Of a stretch of DNA of 64,000 nt, positions 40,757 to 48,976 are shown piece after piece (positions within the stretch are counted from its first letter, which is position 1; each line of letters starts with the position of its first letter). The position numbers were made by a program, and so were the translations under genes. Origin of the DNA: CF-46 sp042408445 (GTDB lineage: Bacteria > Chloroflexota > Limnocylindria > Limnocylindrales > CSP1-4). Under the pieces are notes generated by a model. The model was not told where the DNA came from, did no database searches, and saw nothing but the letters and a program-made list of their open reading frames with translations. The stretch is taken from contig JBHORC010000011.1 in the NCBI GenBank assembly GCA_042408445.1, positions 59,585 to 123,584 of the forward strand, given 5' to 3'.

Positions 40757-43324
40757 TCAGGCAACCCAGGCGATCCGCCCGGGCCGCGCCGCGCGAATCA
40801 CCTGCGCCAGGAGCGCCGGGAGGAACGCGACGATGGCGACAGTCACCCAGTCCGACCAGTCCAGCGGCGTGGCGCGAAACGCGTCGACCAGCCCGGGAAC
40901 GTACGGGATGACCGCCTGCACGACGACCCCAAGCACGCACGCTGCGAGCAGGAAACCGTTCCCGCTGAGGCGATGGATCGGCTGGCGAAGGCTGCGGTTC
41001 GAATAGGCCCTGACGCACTGGCTCACGACGAGGATCGTGTAGGCGAGCCAAGCGGCGTGATCAAAGCCGCCGCCGTGGGTGAGCATCACGACGAGGCTGG
41101 CGATCGCAGTGAAGGCGCCTGCGCCTGTGAGTCGAGCCAGGATCGCGTTCGTGAGGAGGGGTTCCCCGGCGTGTCGCGGGCGACGTGTCATGAGCTCGGG
41201 CTCCGGCGGCTCTCGCTCGAAGGCGATCGAAGTCACCAGGTCGATGAAGAACTCCATCCACAGGATCTGGAGGGGTATCAGGACCTGCCGCTCTGACACG
41301 AATGCCGTCGAGATCAGGATGAAGCCGAGAAACGCAACGTGCGTCGAAAGCAGGAACGTGAGTCCCTTCTGGACGTTGTCAACGATCTCGCGACCTTCGC
41401 GAAGGGCGTACATGAGCGTCGCGAACGAGTCGTCGCCAAGCGTCAAGTCGGATGCTTCGCGAGCGACCGCGGTCCCGCTTCCCATGGCCACGCCGACATC
41501 GGCGATGTGGAGGGCCGGCGCATCGTTCACGCCGTCACCGGTGACAGCGACGATTCGGCCGACCGACCGGGCGGCAGCCACGATCCGGCGCTTCTGATCA
41601 GGGGTCGAGCGGGCCACGATGCGCAAGGCCGGGAGCTCGCGGGCGAGGCGGGCCTCGTCCCAGGTCGCGACCTCGTCGCCCGTCACGACCCGGTCCACCT
41701 CGAGCCCGGCTTCCTGCGCGATGGCCGCGGCCGTCAGCGGATGGTCGCCGGTCACGACGACGACCTGGATCCCCGCCGCGCGCGCCGTCGCCATCGCGTC
41801 GGCGATCCCCGGTCGGATCGGGTCGGCGAAGCCGACCAGGGCCCGCATCTCCCATGACGCATCGTCCAGGCGACGAGCCGCGGCGAGAACCCGCTCGCCG
41901 GCTCCGGCGGAGTGCTCGATCAGGTCGGCCCAGCGCCCTCGGTCTGCGACATCGCCGCCGCATTGAAGATCGACGTACTCGAGGACGACCTCCGGCGCGC
42001 CGAGAACGAATTCCTCGCGGTGGCCGTCGCGCCGCGCGACCGTGCGAGAGAGCGGCACGAGGTCGGACGGTCCGGCCGCCTCGACCAGCGCCCGTTCATC
42101 GAGCGTCGTGGCTCCGCCAAGCTCGGCGATCGCCGATCGAATGGCGCGCGTGAAGGAACCGTGACTGATCTCCTCGCCCCGCCAGGCGTCCTCCTCGGCC
42201 CGGAGTGCTTCTCCCAGCAGGGTCAGCACCTCCTCGTCGTTCTCGATGAGCCCGCCGACTCCCCGCACCGAGGTCACGACGAGAGCGTTTCGGGTGATCG
42301 TGCCCGTCTTGTCGGTGACGATCAGGTCCACCGCGCCCAGCGTCTCCTCGGCGTTCAGCCGGCGGACGAGGACTCCCCGCTTCAGGAGCCGGTACGCGCC
42401 GAGTCCGAGGATGACCGCGAGCAGGACGGGTGGTTCCTCGGGAATTGCGGCGATGGCCGAGGAGATCCCCGCGAGGACGTTCTCGCCCAATGGATGACCA
42501 CGGATGACACCGATGCTGCTGGTGAAGGCGATCAGCCCCAACGCGACCACCAGCAGGATCCGGACCAGTCGGTCCAGCTCGCGTTGCAGAGGGCTACGGC
42601 GAGGCGCCGCCGATGTGAGGCCGGCAGCGATCCGGCCGAATTCGGTGCCGGCGCCGATGGCGACCACGATGCCTTCGCCGCGCCCGCCGACCGCGCTCGT
42701 GCCCGAGAAGGCCATCGAGTGTCGGTCGATCAGCGCCGCTCCCACGGCGTCGGCATTCATCCGCGCCTCCTCCGGAACGGACTCGCCGGTCAGGACGCTC
42801 CGGTCGATCAGGAGCGCGTCGGACCGGATGATGCGAAGGTCGGCCGGAATCACGTCGCCTGCCTGGACGAGCACGACATCGCCCGGGACGAGGCCGTCGG
42901 CCGTCACGATCGCCGCTCGGCCGTCGCGCCGGACTCGTGCCGTCGGCGCCGACGCCTCGCGGAGCGCCTCGAGTGCGCGTTCACTGCGGTATTCGGTGAC
43001 CACGTCGGCACCAACGATCGGCAGGAGCCCGATCAGGACCAGAAGGCCGTCGCGGACCTCGCCGACGACGATCGCGAGCAGCCCGGCTGCTGCGAGCATC
43101 AGCACGAACGGCTCCAGGAACGCCTCGGCGACCATTCGCCACAAGGGAGCAGGTTCCGCATGTTCGAGGAGATTCGGCCCGGCGGCGGCCGAACGCTTCG
43201 GGACCTCCGCCGAACGCAGGCCGGTCGCAGGGTCGACGCCAAAGCCGGCCGCGACCGCCTCGACCCCGATCGTATGGAAGACGGGGCTCAGAGGTCGATG
43301 CCCCGATGCGTCGCGATCCGCCAT
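40757..43324 (-). CDS. cation-translocating P-type ATPase (P2-like)
   Basis: An 855-residue pump. Features in order: N-terminal cation-ATPase domain (about 15-80), actuator loop with TGES (VLTGESVPEE), transmembrane helix 4 with AIPEEPPVLLAV, phosphorylation motif DKTGTITRN, nucleotide-binding domain, GDGVNDAPAL hinge, and a C-terminal helix bundle with LWMEFFIDLVTS. The helix-4 motif is PEEPP, not the PEGLP of calcium pumps, so ion choice is open. CtpF, a P-type ATPase, is a known hypoxia-regulon member in mycobacteria. It starts 8 bp after the hydrolase stop, so both share one transcript. Confidence 0.92.
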   Translation of the reverse strand: MADRDASGHRPLSPVFHTIGVEAVAAGFGVDPATGLRSAEVPKRSAAAGPNLLEHAEPAPLWRMVAEAFLEPFVLMLAAAGLLAIVVGEVRDGLLVLIGLLPIVGADVVTEYRSERALEALREASAPTARVRRDGRAAIVTADGLVPGDVVLVQAGDVIPADLRIIRSDALLIDRSVLTGESVPEEARMNADAVGAALIDRHSMAFSGTSAVGGRGEGIVVAIGAGTEFGRIAAGLTSAAPRRSPLQRELDRLVRILLVVALGLIAFTSSIGVIRGHPLGENVLAGISSAIAAIPEEPPVLLAVILGLGAYRLLKRGVLVRRLNAEETLGAVDLIVTDKTGTITRNALVVTSVRGVGGLIENDEEVLTLLGEALRAEEDAWRGEEISHGSFTRAIRSAIAELGGATTLDERALVEAAGPSDLVPLSRTVARRDGHREEFVLGAPEVVLEYVDLQCGGDVADRGRWADLIEHSAGAGERVLAAARRLDDASWEMRALVGFADPIRPGIADAMATARAAGIQVVVVTGDHPLTAAAIAQEAGLEVDRVVTGDEVATWDEARLARELPALRIVARSTPDQKRRIVAAARSVGRIVAVTGDGVNDAPALHIADVGVAMGSGTAVAREASDLTLGDDSFATLMYALREGREIVDNVQKGLTFLLSTHVAFLGFILISTAFVSERQVLIPLQILWMEFFIDLVTSIAFEREPPEPELMTRRPRHAGEPLLTNAILARLTGAGAFTAIASLVVMLTHGGGFDHAAWLAYTILVVSQCVRAYSNRSLRQPIHRLSGNGFLLAACVLGVVVQAVIPYVPGLVDAFRATPLDWSDWVTVAIVAFLPALLAQVIRAARPGRIAWVA

Positions 43325-43331
43325 CCGTTCG

Positions 43332-44933
43332 CTACTCGGTCACGAAGGCGGGGGTGGGCACTCCGGTCGCGGGCTTGCATGACGACGACGCGACGCCGGA
43401 CGCATCGCCCGCGGCGACGAAGTCCGCAACGAGCGTCGGCACGCAGCCGAGGTGGCCGACGGTGTGGCCCTGATCCGGCACGACGACCACGAGACTGTTC
43501 GGCAGATCGCGCGAGACGTCGGCCAGGTTCTCCGGCGGATCCTGCGGATCCGCACCGCCCACGATCCAGAGCACCGGCACGGTCGAGCGGACGGCGGTGG
43601 CGTCGTCGGCAGGGAGAGGGGCGTGAGGGACGTGCCGGCAGATCTCCTGCCAAGTCTCCGCACCCGAGATCTCGACGGACGCGAGGTAGCTTCCGGCGCT
43701 CGTCTCTGCGATGACCTTCGGATCGAAGCGCGCCCAGCCTTCGGAGCATCGGATCTCGGCGGACATCAAGAGGTTCTTCGACTCGCCCGCTCCCCCTGAC
43801 GATGACGTCCTCGCCGCGACGCCGTCCCAGTCCCCGTTCGCAGCGAGGTGGACGCCGAGCGGCAGGCGGGCCGACGAGAAGCTGTCCAGCAGCGAGGTAT
43901 GGATCGCGAGCCGGACGACCTCGTCCGTAACGTCGATCCTCGTTCCCGTTGCCGGGTCGGTCAGGATCGGGAACGGTGGCGTCGAGACGCGCTCCAGGAC
44001 CGCGCGCAGTTCGGTTGCGACATCGGGGAACGCGGCACGACATGCACGATCAGCAGCGCAGCGGGCCAACAGGCGATCGAGCGCGCGTTGACTGTTCGCC
44101 GCGATCCGCTCGAGCAGGGGAACGTCCAGTGGCGTGCCACCGTCGAAGACGGCGACGCGGACGCGATCGCCGTGCTGGCGCAGGTAGTACTGGCCGAGCG
44201 TCGCCCCGTACGACGGCCCGTACAGGTCGATCCGCTCGTAGCCCAGGGCGGATCGAACGGCGTCGAGATCGTCCGCCGCGGCGAAGCTGGTGTACTGGCG
44301 CGGGTTGGCCTCGATCCTCAGGTTCGTCTTCGCCCATGTCGTCCAGGCCGTCTCGGCCGCCGCCGGGGAGAGCCTCGTGGTGTCGGGAAACTCGTCGAGC
44401 ACGAGCTCGTTCGAACCACCCGTGCCCCGCTGGTCGACGAACACGATGTCGCGGGTGGCGTGCACGGCCTGGAACGTATCGGGCAGCCAGGCGAGGTCGG
44501 AGGTCGCCGCCCCACCTGGGCCGCCCGCGATCGCGAACAGGGCATCCGGCTCCGGAACGGGGGCGACCGCCGGGACGACGGCGACGCGGAGGCTGATCGT
44601 CCGGCCACCCGCGGAGTGCGGATCCTCGGGAACGGACAGCGTCCCGCAGACCGCCGGAGTCGAGGTCCCGATGACACAGCTCTCCATCCGGACGCCGCCG
44701 AGGAATCGTGACGAGAGCGGGAGCGAGGACACCGGGCCTGGCGCCTGGGACGGTGTCGACCGGCCGGCGTCCGACGGCAACGTTCCGAGGCTGCAGCCAC
44801 TGAGCGCCACGACACAGGCCAGGATCGTCAGGATGACCCCGAGGGACCGGTGGCGATCGCGTCGATCGGCTCGCCGATGGCTCTCCCGACCCGACGCCAA
44901 GAGACCGTTCCCACCAACGATTCGAGCAAGCAT
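43332..44933 (-). CDS. secreted lipoprotein alpha/beta hydrolase (TAP-like family)
   Basis: A 533-residue hydrolase. A lipoprotein signal (ACVVALSGCS) starts after a 36-residue basic stretch. Abhydrolase fold 1 covers about 95-390 with nucleophile elbow YGPSYGATLG (Ser), and a TAP-like C-terminal domain covers about 390-510, with VLWIVGGADPQDPPEN and QGHTVGHLGC (probable Asp and His). This set resembles the secreted tripeptidyl-aminopeptidase and esterase group. The gene is upstream of the P-type ATPase and probably co-transcribed with it. Its promoter has a weaker pair of boxes (44973-45007). Confidence 0.85.
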   Translation of the reverse strand: MLARIVGGNGLLASGRESHRRADRRDRHRSLGVILTILACVVALSGCSLGTLPSDAGRSTPSQAPGPVSSLPLSSRFLGGVRMESCVIGTSTPAVCGTLSVPEDPHSAGGRTISLRVAVVPAVAPVPEPDALFAIAGGPGGAATSDLAWLPDTFQAVHATRDIVFVDQRGTGGSNELVLDEFPDTTRLSPAAAETAWTTWAKTNLRIEANPRQYTSFAAADDLDAVRSALGYERIDLYGPSYGATLGQYYLRQHGDRVRVAVFDGGTPLDVPLLERIAANSQRALDRLLARCAADRACRAAFPDVATELRAVLERVSTPPFPILTDPATGTRIDVTDEVVRLAIHTSLLDSFSSARLPLGVHLAANGDWDGVAARTSSSGGAGESKNLLMSAEIRCSEGWARFDPKVIAETSAGSYLASVEISGAETWQEICRHVPHAPLPADDATAVRSTVPVLWIVGGADPQDPPENLADVSRDLPNSLVVVVPDQGHTVGHLGCVPTLVADFVAAGDASGVASSSCKPATGVPTPAFVTE

Positions 44934-44945
44934 GTCCAGGCGAGC

Positions 44946-45007
44946 ATCCTCGCCGAGCGCGGCTCGCGTACAGAGCCGACCGGCCCGAAACGAGGGTCAG
45001 GCGTGGA
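44946..45007 (-). promoter_or_regulatory. possible DevR-like box pair before the hydrolase-ATPase operon
   Basis: Box 44973-44986 (GAGCC-GACC-GGCCC) and a half-matching box 44994-45007 (GGGTC-AGGC-GTGGA) have centres 21 bp apart. GAGGAT (44946-44951, minus) predicts a start near 44939, giving -40.5 and -61.5, which is off the usual positions by two bases. The upstream box overlaps the stop of the PPOX gene. Confidence 0.3.
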
Positions 45008-45440
45008 TCGCGTCGAGCGTGATCCGCGTCGCGTGGATCCGGACGATCACGCGATGCTCCAGCGCCCGCTGCGTCTCTGGATAGACGAACCCGTAGTAGG
45101 CCGGATGGTCCGTGTATCGGCGGGTCAGCTCGTCCAGGTGAGCGATCGCGCCCTCGGCCGCGAGCTCGGCGATGCCACGGATCTGGACGAAGCGGCTCGT
45201 GTCGTCAGGGTCGACGACGAGCAGGCTCACCCTCGGATTCCGCCGGAGATTGCGGCCCTTCTGCCTCTCGAGGGTCGTGTTGACGCGGGCAGAGTCCCCG
45301 TCGTGGTCGACCCAGACGAGGCTCGATTGCGGCTGGCCATCCGGACCGATCGTCGTCAGAACCCCGCAGATCGGGCGCTCGAGCAGGTCGAGGTGCGAAG
45401 CGGGCAGGTCGACGCGAGTGGGCACCAGCTGAGCGATCAT
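44997..45440 (-). CDS. PPOX-class F420-dependent oxidoreductase (copy 1)
   Basis: A 147-residue split-barrel protein (pyridoxamine 5'-phosphate-oxidase-like). LTTIGPDGQPQSSLVWVDHDGDSARVNT and EAEGQKGRNLRRNPRVSLLVVDPDD-like segments match the TIGR03618 group, which in high-GC bacteria uses F420. The stop lies inside the probable promoter of the hydrolase. It overlaps the next PPOX gene by 4 bp (ATGA). A substrate is not known. Confidence 0.88.
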   Translation of the reverse strand: MIAQLVPTRVDLPASHLDLLERPICGVLTTIGPDGQPQSSLVWVDHDGDSARVNTTLERQKGRNLRRNPRVSLLVVDPDDTSRFVQIRGIAELAAEGAIAHLDELTRRYTDHPAYYGFVYPETQRALEHRVIVRIHATRITLDAIHA

Positions 45441-45907
45441 CGCGACGTCCGATCGCTTGCGTCGACGGCGACGACATGGGTCGGCTCGATCCGACAGAGC
45501 ACCGGCACCTCGGCCTCGGCGAACCGCGCCGGGACGCAGTCGCCGAAATAGCGAATCGGCCGGCGGGCGTACTTCGAGGCCAGCGCATCGAGGTGGGCTC
45601 GCGCTCCCTCCTCGGTCATCTCGATGACGCGGCCGCGAATCTCGAGGAAGCGGAGCGGCCGCCGCGGGTCGAAGCACAGAAGTGTGACCCGCGGGTCACG
45701 GGCCATATTCCGCTCCTTTGCGAACCCGCGCATCGTGTTCACCCGGACGCAGTCGCCATCGAAGTCGCACCACACGACGGATGTCTGGGGATCACCGTGG
45801 CGGCCGAGCGTCGTCAGTGCGGCGACCGGCGGACACTCCGCGAGGTCGAGGTGCGAGGCCGGCACGATTCGGCATCCCGGATCCGTCAGCAGACCGATCG
45901 TCGCCAT
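45437..45907 (-). CDS. PPOX-class F420-dependent oxidoreductase (copy 2)
   Basis: A 156-residue paralogue of the next gene: ALTTLGRHGDPQTSVVWCDFDGDCVRVNT and RDPRVTLLCFDPRR, then FLEIRGRVIEMTEEGARAHLD. The two copies share the same fold and order of motifs but differ in about half the residues, so this is an old tandem duplication. The ATG at 45907 or the GTG at 45910 may be used. It follows the alpha/beta hydrolase stop by 4 bp. Confidence 0.88.
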   Translation of the reverse strand: MATIGLLTDPGCRIVPASHLDLAECPPVAALTTLGRHGDPQTSVVWCDFDGDCVRVNTMRGFAKERNMARDPRVTLLCFDPRRPLRFLEIRGRVIEMTEEGARAHLDALASKYARRPIRYFGDCVPARFAEAEVPVLCRIEPTHVVAVDASDRTSR

Positions 45908-45911
45908 CACG

Positions 45912-46811
45912 TCAGGTGGCGCTCGCCGCCAGGACGCGCAGCGACCCCGACCGGAATTCGGTCGCCTCGGGCGCGTCGGTGGCCAGGAACGCTCGGATTG
46001 CGGCGAGCGTTTCGACAGGCCGCTCGATCTGCGGGTTGTGTCCCGCTCGCTCGATGATCCGGAGGCGGGCGTCCGGGATCCCGGCCGCGAGCACCGCCTG
46101 GCTTTCGGGCGGGAAGAGGAAGTCGTCGCGCCCGGCGAGGACGAGTGTCGGCGCGTGGATCTCCACGAGCCGATCGATGACCGACCAGCCGGCGGCGGTG
46201 TGCCGGCCGCCGAAGATGAGGGCATCCGGGTTCATCCTGAGGTGCCGTCCGCCGGCCAGGAACCCGCGGGCCAGGCGGACCAGGCTGAAGTGGTGGTCGT
46301 ATGCCGGCAGGAGCCGCAATGCGGTCCGGGTGAACCGGTCGGCGCTGATCCGCCCGCTGTAGAACCGTCGAGCGAGGGCTGCCGTGGCGGCGGAGGCGCC
46401 GCGCCCGCGGAGGACGCTCGCCGCATGCTCCTGCGACCAGCGTGCGTCCGCCGCGGTGTCCAGGAGCACGAGGCGCGACACCCGCTCGGGAAATGCGAGG
46501 ACATATTCGAGGGCGACGTGGCCCCCGAACGAGTGCCCGAGGACGGACCACCGGTCGAATCCCAGCCGATCCCGGAGCGCATCGGCGTCCGCGGTCAGGT
46601 TCGAGAACGTCATCGACTCCACCGGCGGCCCGATCGACCGGCCGTTGCAGCGGTGGTCGTAGAACACGAGCGTGTGCTCGTCGGCAAGGGGACGGAGCGA
46701 CGCGAGCGTCGTGTGGTCGAGCCCCGGGCCGCCGTGCATGAGGACGAGCGGCGGGCCGTGGCCGACGACGTCGACGAACAGGTCGACACCGCGGACGTTC
46801 ACCGTCGTCAT
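45912..46811 (-). CDS. alpha/beta hydrolase
   Basis: A 299-residue soluble hydrolase. The oxyanion strand is LVLMHGGPGLDHT, the nucleophile elbow is LGHSFGGHVAL (Ser), and later ALVLAGRDDFLFPPE (Asp) and AGHNPQIERP (His) complete the triad. The HGGPG signature is that of the proline-iminopeptidase-like and esterase group. It is flanked by a flavodoxin gene upstream and PPOX genes downstream in one operon. Confidence 0.9.
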   Translation of the reverse strand: MTTVNVRGVDLFVDVVGHGPPLVLMHGGPGLDHTTLASLRPLADEHTLVFYDHRCNGRSIGPPVESMTFSNLTADADALRDRLGFDRWSVLGHSFGGHVALEYVLAFPERVSRLVLLDTAADARWSQEHAASVLRGRGASAATAALARRFYSGRISADRFTRTALRLLPAYDHHFSLVRLARGFLAGGRHLRMNPDALIFGGRHTAAGWSVIDRLVEIHAPTLVLAGRDDFLFPPESQAVLAAGIPDARLRIIERAGHNPQIERPVETLAAIRAFLATDAPEATEFRSGSLRVLAASAT

Positions 46812-46839
46812 CGGGCTGCCACCGGTGGCATTCGAAGCG

Positions 46840-47400
46840 TCAGATTGGGGTGGCGGCCGATTGCGGCGCGAGCTCGTGCGCGATCTCGCAGGCCCATGCC
46901 TCGATCGCGGGCCAGTCGCGGAAGTCGCCGCTCGGCATCGCCTCGCGGACGCTCTTCATCCGCAGGAACGGCGCGCCTAGTCGCTCCCACACGCCGATCG
47001 GTTCGGCCTCCGCGTCGAACGCGCCGAAGAAGACCCGCTGGTCGCGAGGTCGAATGGACGCTGCGAGCTCACCGAATTCGACAGGTCGGCTCGCGTCGAG
47101 GACATCTCGTCCGTGCTTGTCGACCGTTTCCTCACCGATCGGCCCACTGCTGAACAGCCAGACGGGGTGCTGCTCGAGGGCCGGCCGATGGCGCTCGACG
47201 AACTGGCGCGCCTCCTTCAGCCAGTGACCCATGTACGCGGCGCTTCCGACGACGAAGGCGTCGTAGCCGGCGACGGTTTCGACCTCGCCGATCGGCATGA
47301 CGTCGACGGCCGATCCGGCCGACCCGAGCACCTTCGCCAGGTGCTTCGCGATGCCGGCCGTCGCTCCGTGGCGAGTCGCGTACGCGACGAGCACCTTCAT
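46840..47400 (-). CDS. flavodoxin-domain protein (protoporphyrinogen oxidase HemG-like)
   Basis: A 186-residue protein starting VLVAYATRHGATAGIAKHLAKVL, an FMN-binding loop with T-x-x-G-x-T variant, then SAAYMGHWLKEARQFVERH and PVWLFSSGPIGEE. This resembles HemG-like flavodoxin_5 proteins. The first gene of an operon flavodoxin-hydrolase-PPOX-PPOX. A GGAGGAGG ribosome-binding site precedes the ATG. Electron transfer to a quinone is possible but not shown. Confidence 0.85.
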   Translation of the reverse strand: MKVLVAYATRHGATAGIAKHLAKVLGSAGSAVDVMPIGEVETVAGYDAFVVGSAAYMGHWLKEARQFVERHRPALEQHPVWLFSSGPIGEETVDKHGRDVLDASRPVEFGELAASIRPRDQRVFFGAFDAEAEPIGVWERLGAPFLRMKSVREAMPSGDFRDWPAIEAWACEIAHELAPQSAATPI

Positions 47401-47544
47401 GACTGCCTCCTCCGATGCCGCCGGGCGGTCCGGCTGCTCCACGCAGGTATCCCGCAACGCGGCCGGCGACGCGAGTGCCGAAGCGCCCGTTTCCGAAGAT
47501 CGTTCCGACGTGTGGCGACGCCGGCGATCCTGGTGGTCGGCTGC

Positions 47545-47609
47545 GGTTCGGACGGCCCGAGGGTTTGGTCGGTTCGGCACGGGCGCAGCGCGACGTTCCT
47601 CGCGACGAT
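47545..47609 (+). promoter_or_regulatory. promoter with paired DevR-like boxes before nitroreductase gene
   Basis: Boxes 47545-47558 (GGTTC-GGAC-GGCCC) and 47567-47580 (GGTCG-GTTC-GGCAC) have centres 22 bp apart. GACGAT (47604-47609) predicts a start at 47616, placing them at -64.5 and -42.5. The first half-sites are weak, so confidence rests on the spacing. Confidence 0.4.
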
Positions 47610-47633
47610 GGAGGTGGTTTGGAGGAAACGTTG

Positions 47634-48116
47634 ATGTCAGTTCCTGCTCGGCTGTTCGCGATCGTCCTGGCCGTCGGAGCGGCGTTGGCCGGCGGCGTCA
47701 CGTTCTGGCGACGCAACCCGAGGACCGGCACGCACTTCGTGAATGCGGTCGTGAACCCGTTCATCCTCCGGGAGGGCCTGGCCGGCGGGAGCGCGTCCGA
47801 GCTTGGGATGCTCGAGCATGTCGGCCGGCGCTCCGGCCTGCTTCGGCGGACTCCGGTGCACCCCGAGCCGACGCCGAACGGCTTTCGCATCCTCGTGCCC
47901 CTGGGTGGGCAATCGGAATGGGCCAGGAACGTCCTCGCGGCTGGTCGCTGTCGCCTGGTGATTCACGAGCACGCGTACGAGCTCGACGCGCCGGCGATGG
48001 TCGAGCCCCGGGAGGTTGCGGGTCTACCGACCATCGCCCGGCGCGTGATGGCGGCGCTGGGGTTCCAGTACCTCGAGCTCCGGCTGGTCGGTCCTGCGGC
48101 CTCGCCCGGAGCCTGA
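47634..48116 (+). CDS. nitroreductase family deazaflavin-dependent protein
   Basis: A 160-residue protein of the DUF385/Ddn-like group. A hydrophobic N-terminal segment (about 3-20) may anchor it to the membrane. The signature LGMLEHVGRRSGLLRRTPVHPE and FRILVPLGGQSEWARNVLAAGRC fits F420-dependent nitroreductases. GGAGGA precedes the ATG by 8 bp. Such enzymes, for example Acg and Rv3131, are hypoxia-induced in mycobacteria. The stop overlaps the next gene by one base (TGATG). Confidence 0.88.
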   Translation: MSVPARLFAIVLAVGAALAGGVTFWRRNPRTGTHFVNAVVNPFILREGLAGGSASELGMLEHVGRRSGLLRRTPVHPEPTPNGFRILVPLGGQSEWARNVLAAGRCRLVIHEHAYELDAPAMVEPREVAGLPTIARRVMAALGFQYLELRLVGPAASPGA

Positions 48117-48322
48117 TGGACGATCGGATGGGCAACAGGCAGCAGGCCAGGGACCGCGGCTTCGGAATCGCAATCGGACCGGGCATCGGAGGCGGCCTCG
48201 GCCTCGTCGCCGCGCTGCTGCTCGGGCTGGAGGTGCCGCTCGGGCTCGTCGCGGGCGCCGCGATCGGTGTCCTCGTCGGCGTTCTCGTCGACGGGACGAC
48301 CTCCAGCCGACGCCGCCGATGA
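48116..48322 (+). CDS. small glycine-rich membrane protein
   Basis: A 68-residue protein with a basic first 15 residues, a Gly/Ala/Leu-rich hydrophobic part (GIAIGPGIGGGLGLVAALLLG and VAGAAIGVLVGVLV) and an Arg-rich tail. Two membrane helices are likely. No family recognised. It shares the transcript with the nitroreductase. Confidence 0.65.
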   Translation: MDDRMGNRQQARDRGFGIAIGPGIGGGLGLVAALLLGLEVPLGLVAGAAIGVLVGVLVDGTTSSRRRR

Positions 48323-48331
48323 GGACGTTGG

Positions 48332-48348
48332 GGCCGGCGTCGCCGGCC
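48332..48348. terminator. convergent hairpin
   Basis: A 7-bp stem (GGCCGGC with GCCGGCC) with a 3-base loop, between two convergent genes. It would end transcription from either side, although there is no T-tract. Confidence 0.45.
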
Positions 48349-48365
48349 GAGAGTGAACGCGCGAC

Positions 48366-48842
48366 CTAGCCGAGCAGCTCCGCCACCCAGTCGCGGAGCC
48401 GCGGCAGGTGCTCGTCGAGGTGGTCCGCGCCCGATTTCCGGACCCAGCGGTCCGCAGCCTCGGTCTGCACGGCGAGGCGCGACCAGACAGACAGCATCTG
48501 CGCCCGGGCCGCGAGGCACTGGTTCCAGCACGTGAACCAGGACTGCTCGCGGAGCGCGGCGAGGAACTCGGCGTTCATCGCATCGATGTCGAGCGGTTCC
48601 TCGACATAGGTCCCGGCTTCGATCCGGAGGAGCTGGATCTCCGCCTCGGCCATCCACGACCCGAGATGCGAGACGAGGTCCTTCACGCTCCACTGGTCGT
48701 CCCGGAAGTAGCCGGGCCGCTCTCGCTGCTCCGCTGACAGCCGATCGATCAGCTCGTGGAGCTCGTCGAATCGCTTGTGCTCCTCGTCGATCGCGGCCTC
48801 GTACGGATGGTCGGTCGCGGCCGGGGAGGAGGCGTCCTGCAT
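48366..48842 (-). CDS. DinB/maleylpyruvate-isomerase-type protein
   Basis: A 158-residue four-helix protein. DDQWSVKDLVSHLGSWM is the characteristic metal-binding-type helix of the DinB and mycothiol-dependent maleylpyruvate isomerase N-terminal group. The last helices (HLDEHLPRLRDWVAELL) have the HxxxH/H pair. In this family a divalent metal is bound by three His. A thiol-dependent transferase or unknown activity is possible. CACCAT (48849-48854) lies 6 bp before the ATG, so the message is probably leaderless. Confidence 0.75.
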   Translation of the reverse strand: MQDASSPAATDHPYEAAIDEEHKRFDELHELIDRLSAEQRERPGYFRDDQWSVKDLVSHLGSWMAEAEIQLLRIEAGTYVEEPLDIDAMNAEFLAALREQSWFTCWNQCLAARAQMLSVWSRLAVQTEAADRWVRKSGADHLDEHLPRLRDWVAELLG

Positions 48843-48943
48843 CCGATCATGGTGGCGCCTCCCACGGTTTCGTGCCGGGCGACCCCGTCGATTCCTTCGC
48901 CGATCCGTGACGTGGGCACACCGGCGGGACGTAGGCTGGCGCG

Positions 48944-48976
48944 ATGAACCAGACGAACGTCGAGACGCCGCGATGA
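48944..48976 (+). CDS. 10-residue leader peptide ORF overlapping the LLM gene
   Basis: A short ORF reads MNQTNVETPR and stops at 48976, overlapping the ATG of the downstream LLM gene (ATGA). TAGGCT (48932-48937) lies 6 bp upstream of its ATG, so this small ORF, and not the LLM gene, sits at the predicted transcription start. Translation of the LLM gene may therefore depend on it. It may also be a chance ORF. Confidence 0.4.
   Translation: MNQTNVETPR

Noticed and set aside
47401..47544. DevR-like boxes acting on the minus-strand flavodoxin operon
   Set aside because: No xAnnnT element occurs at the expected distance on the minus strand. The boxes fit only the plus-strand nitroreductase gene.
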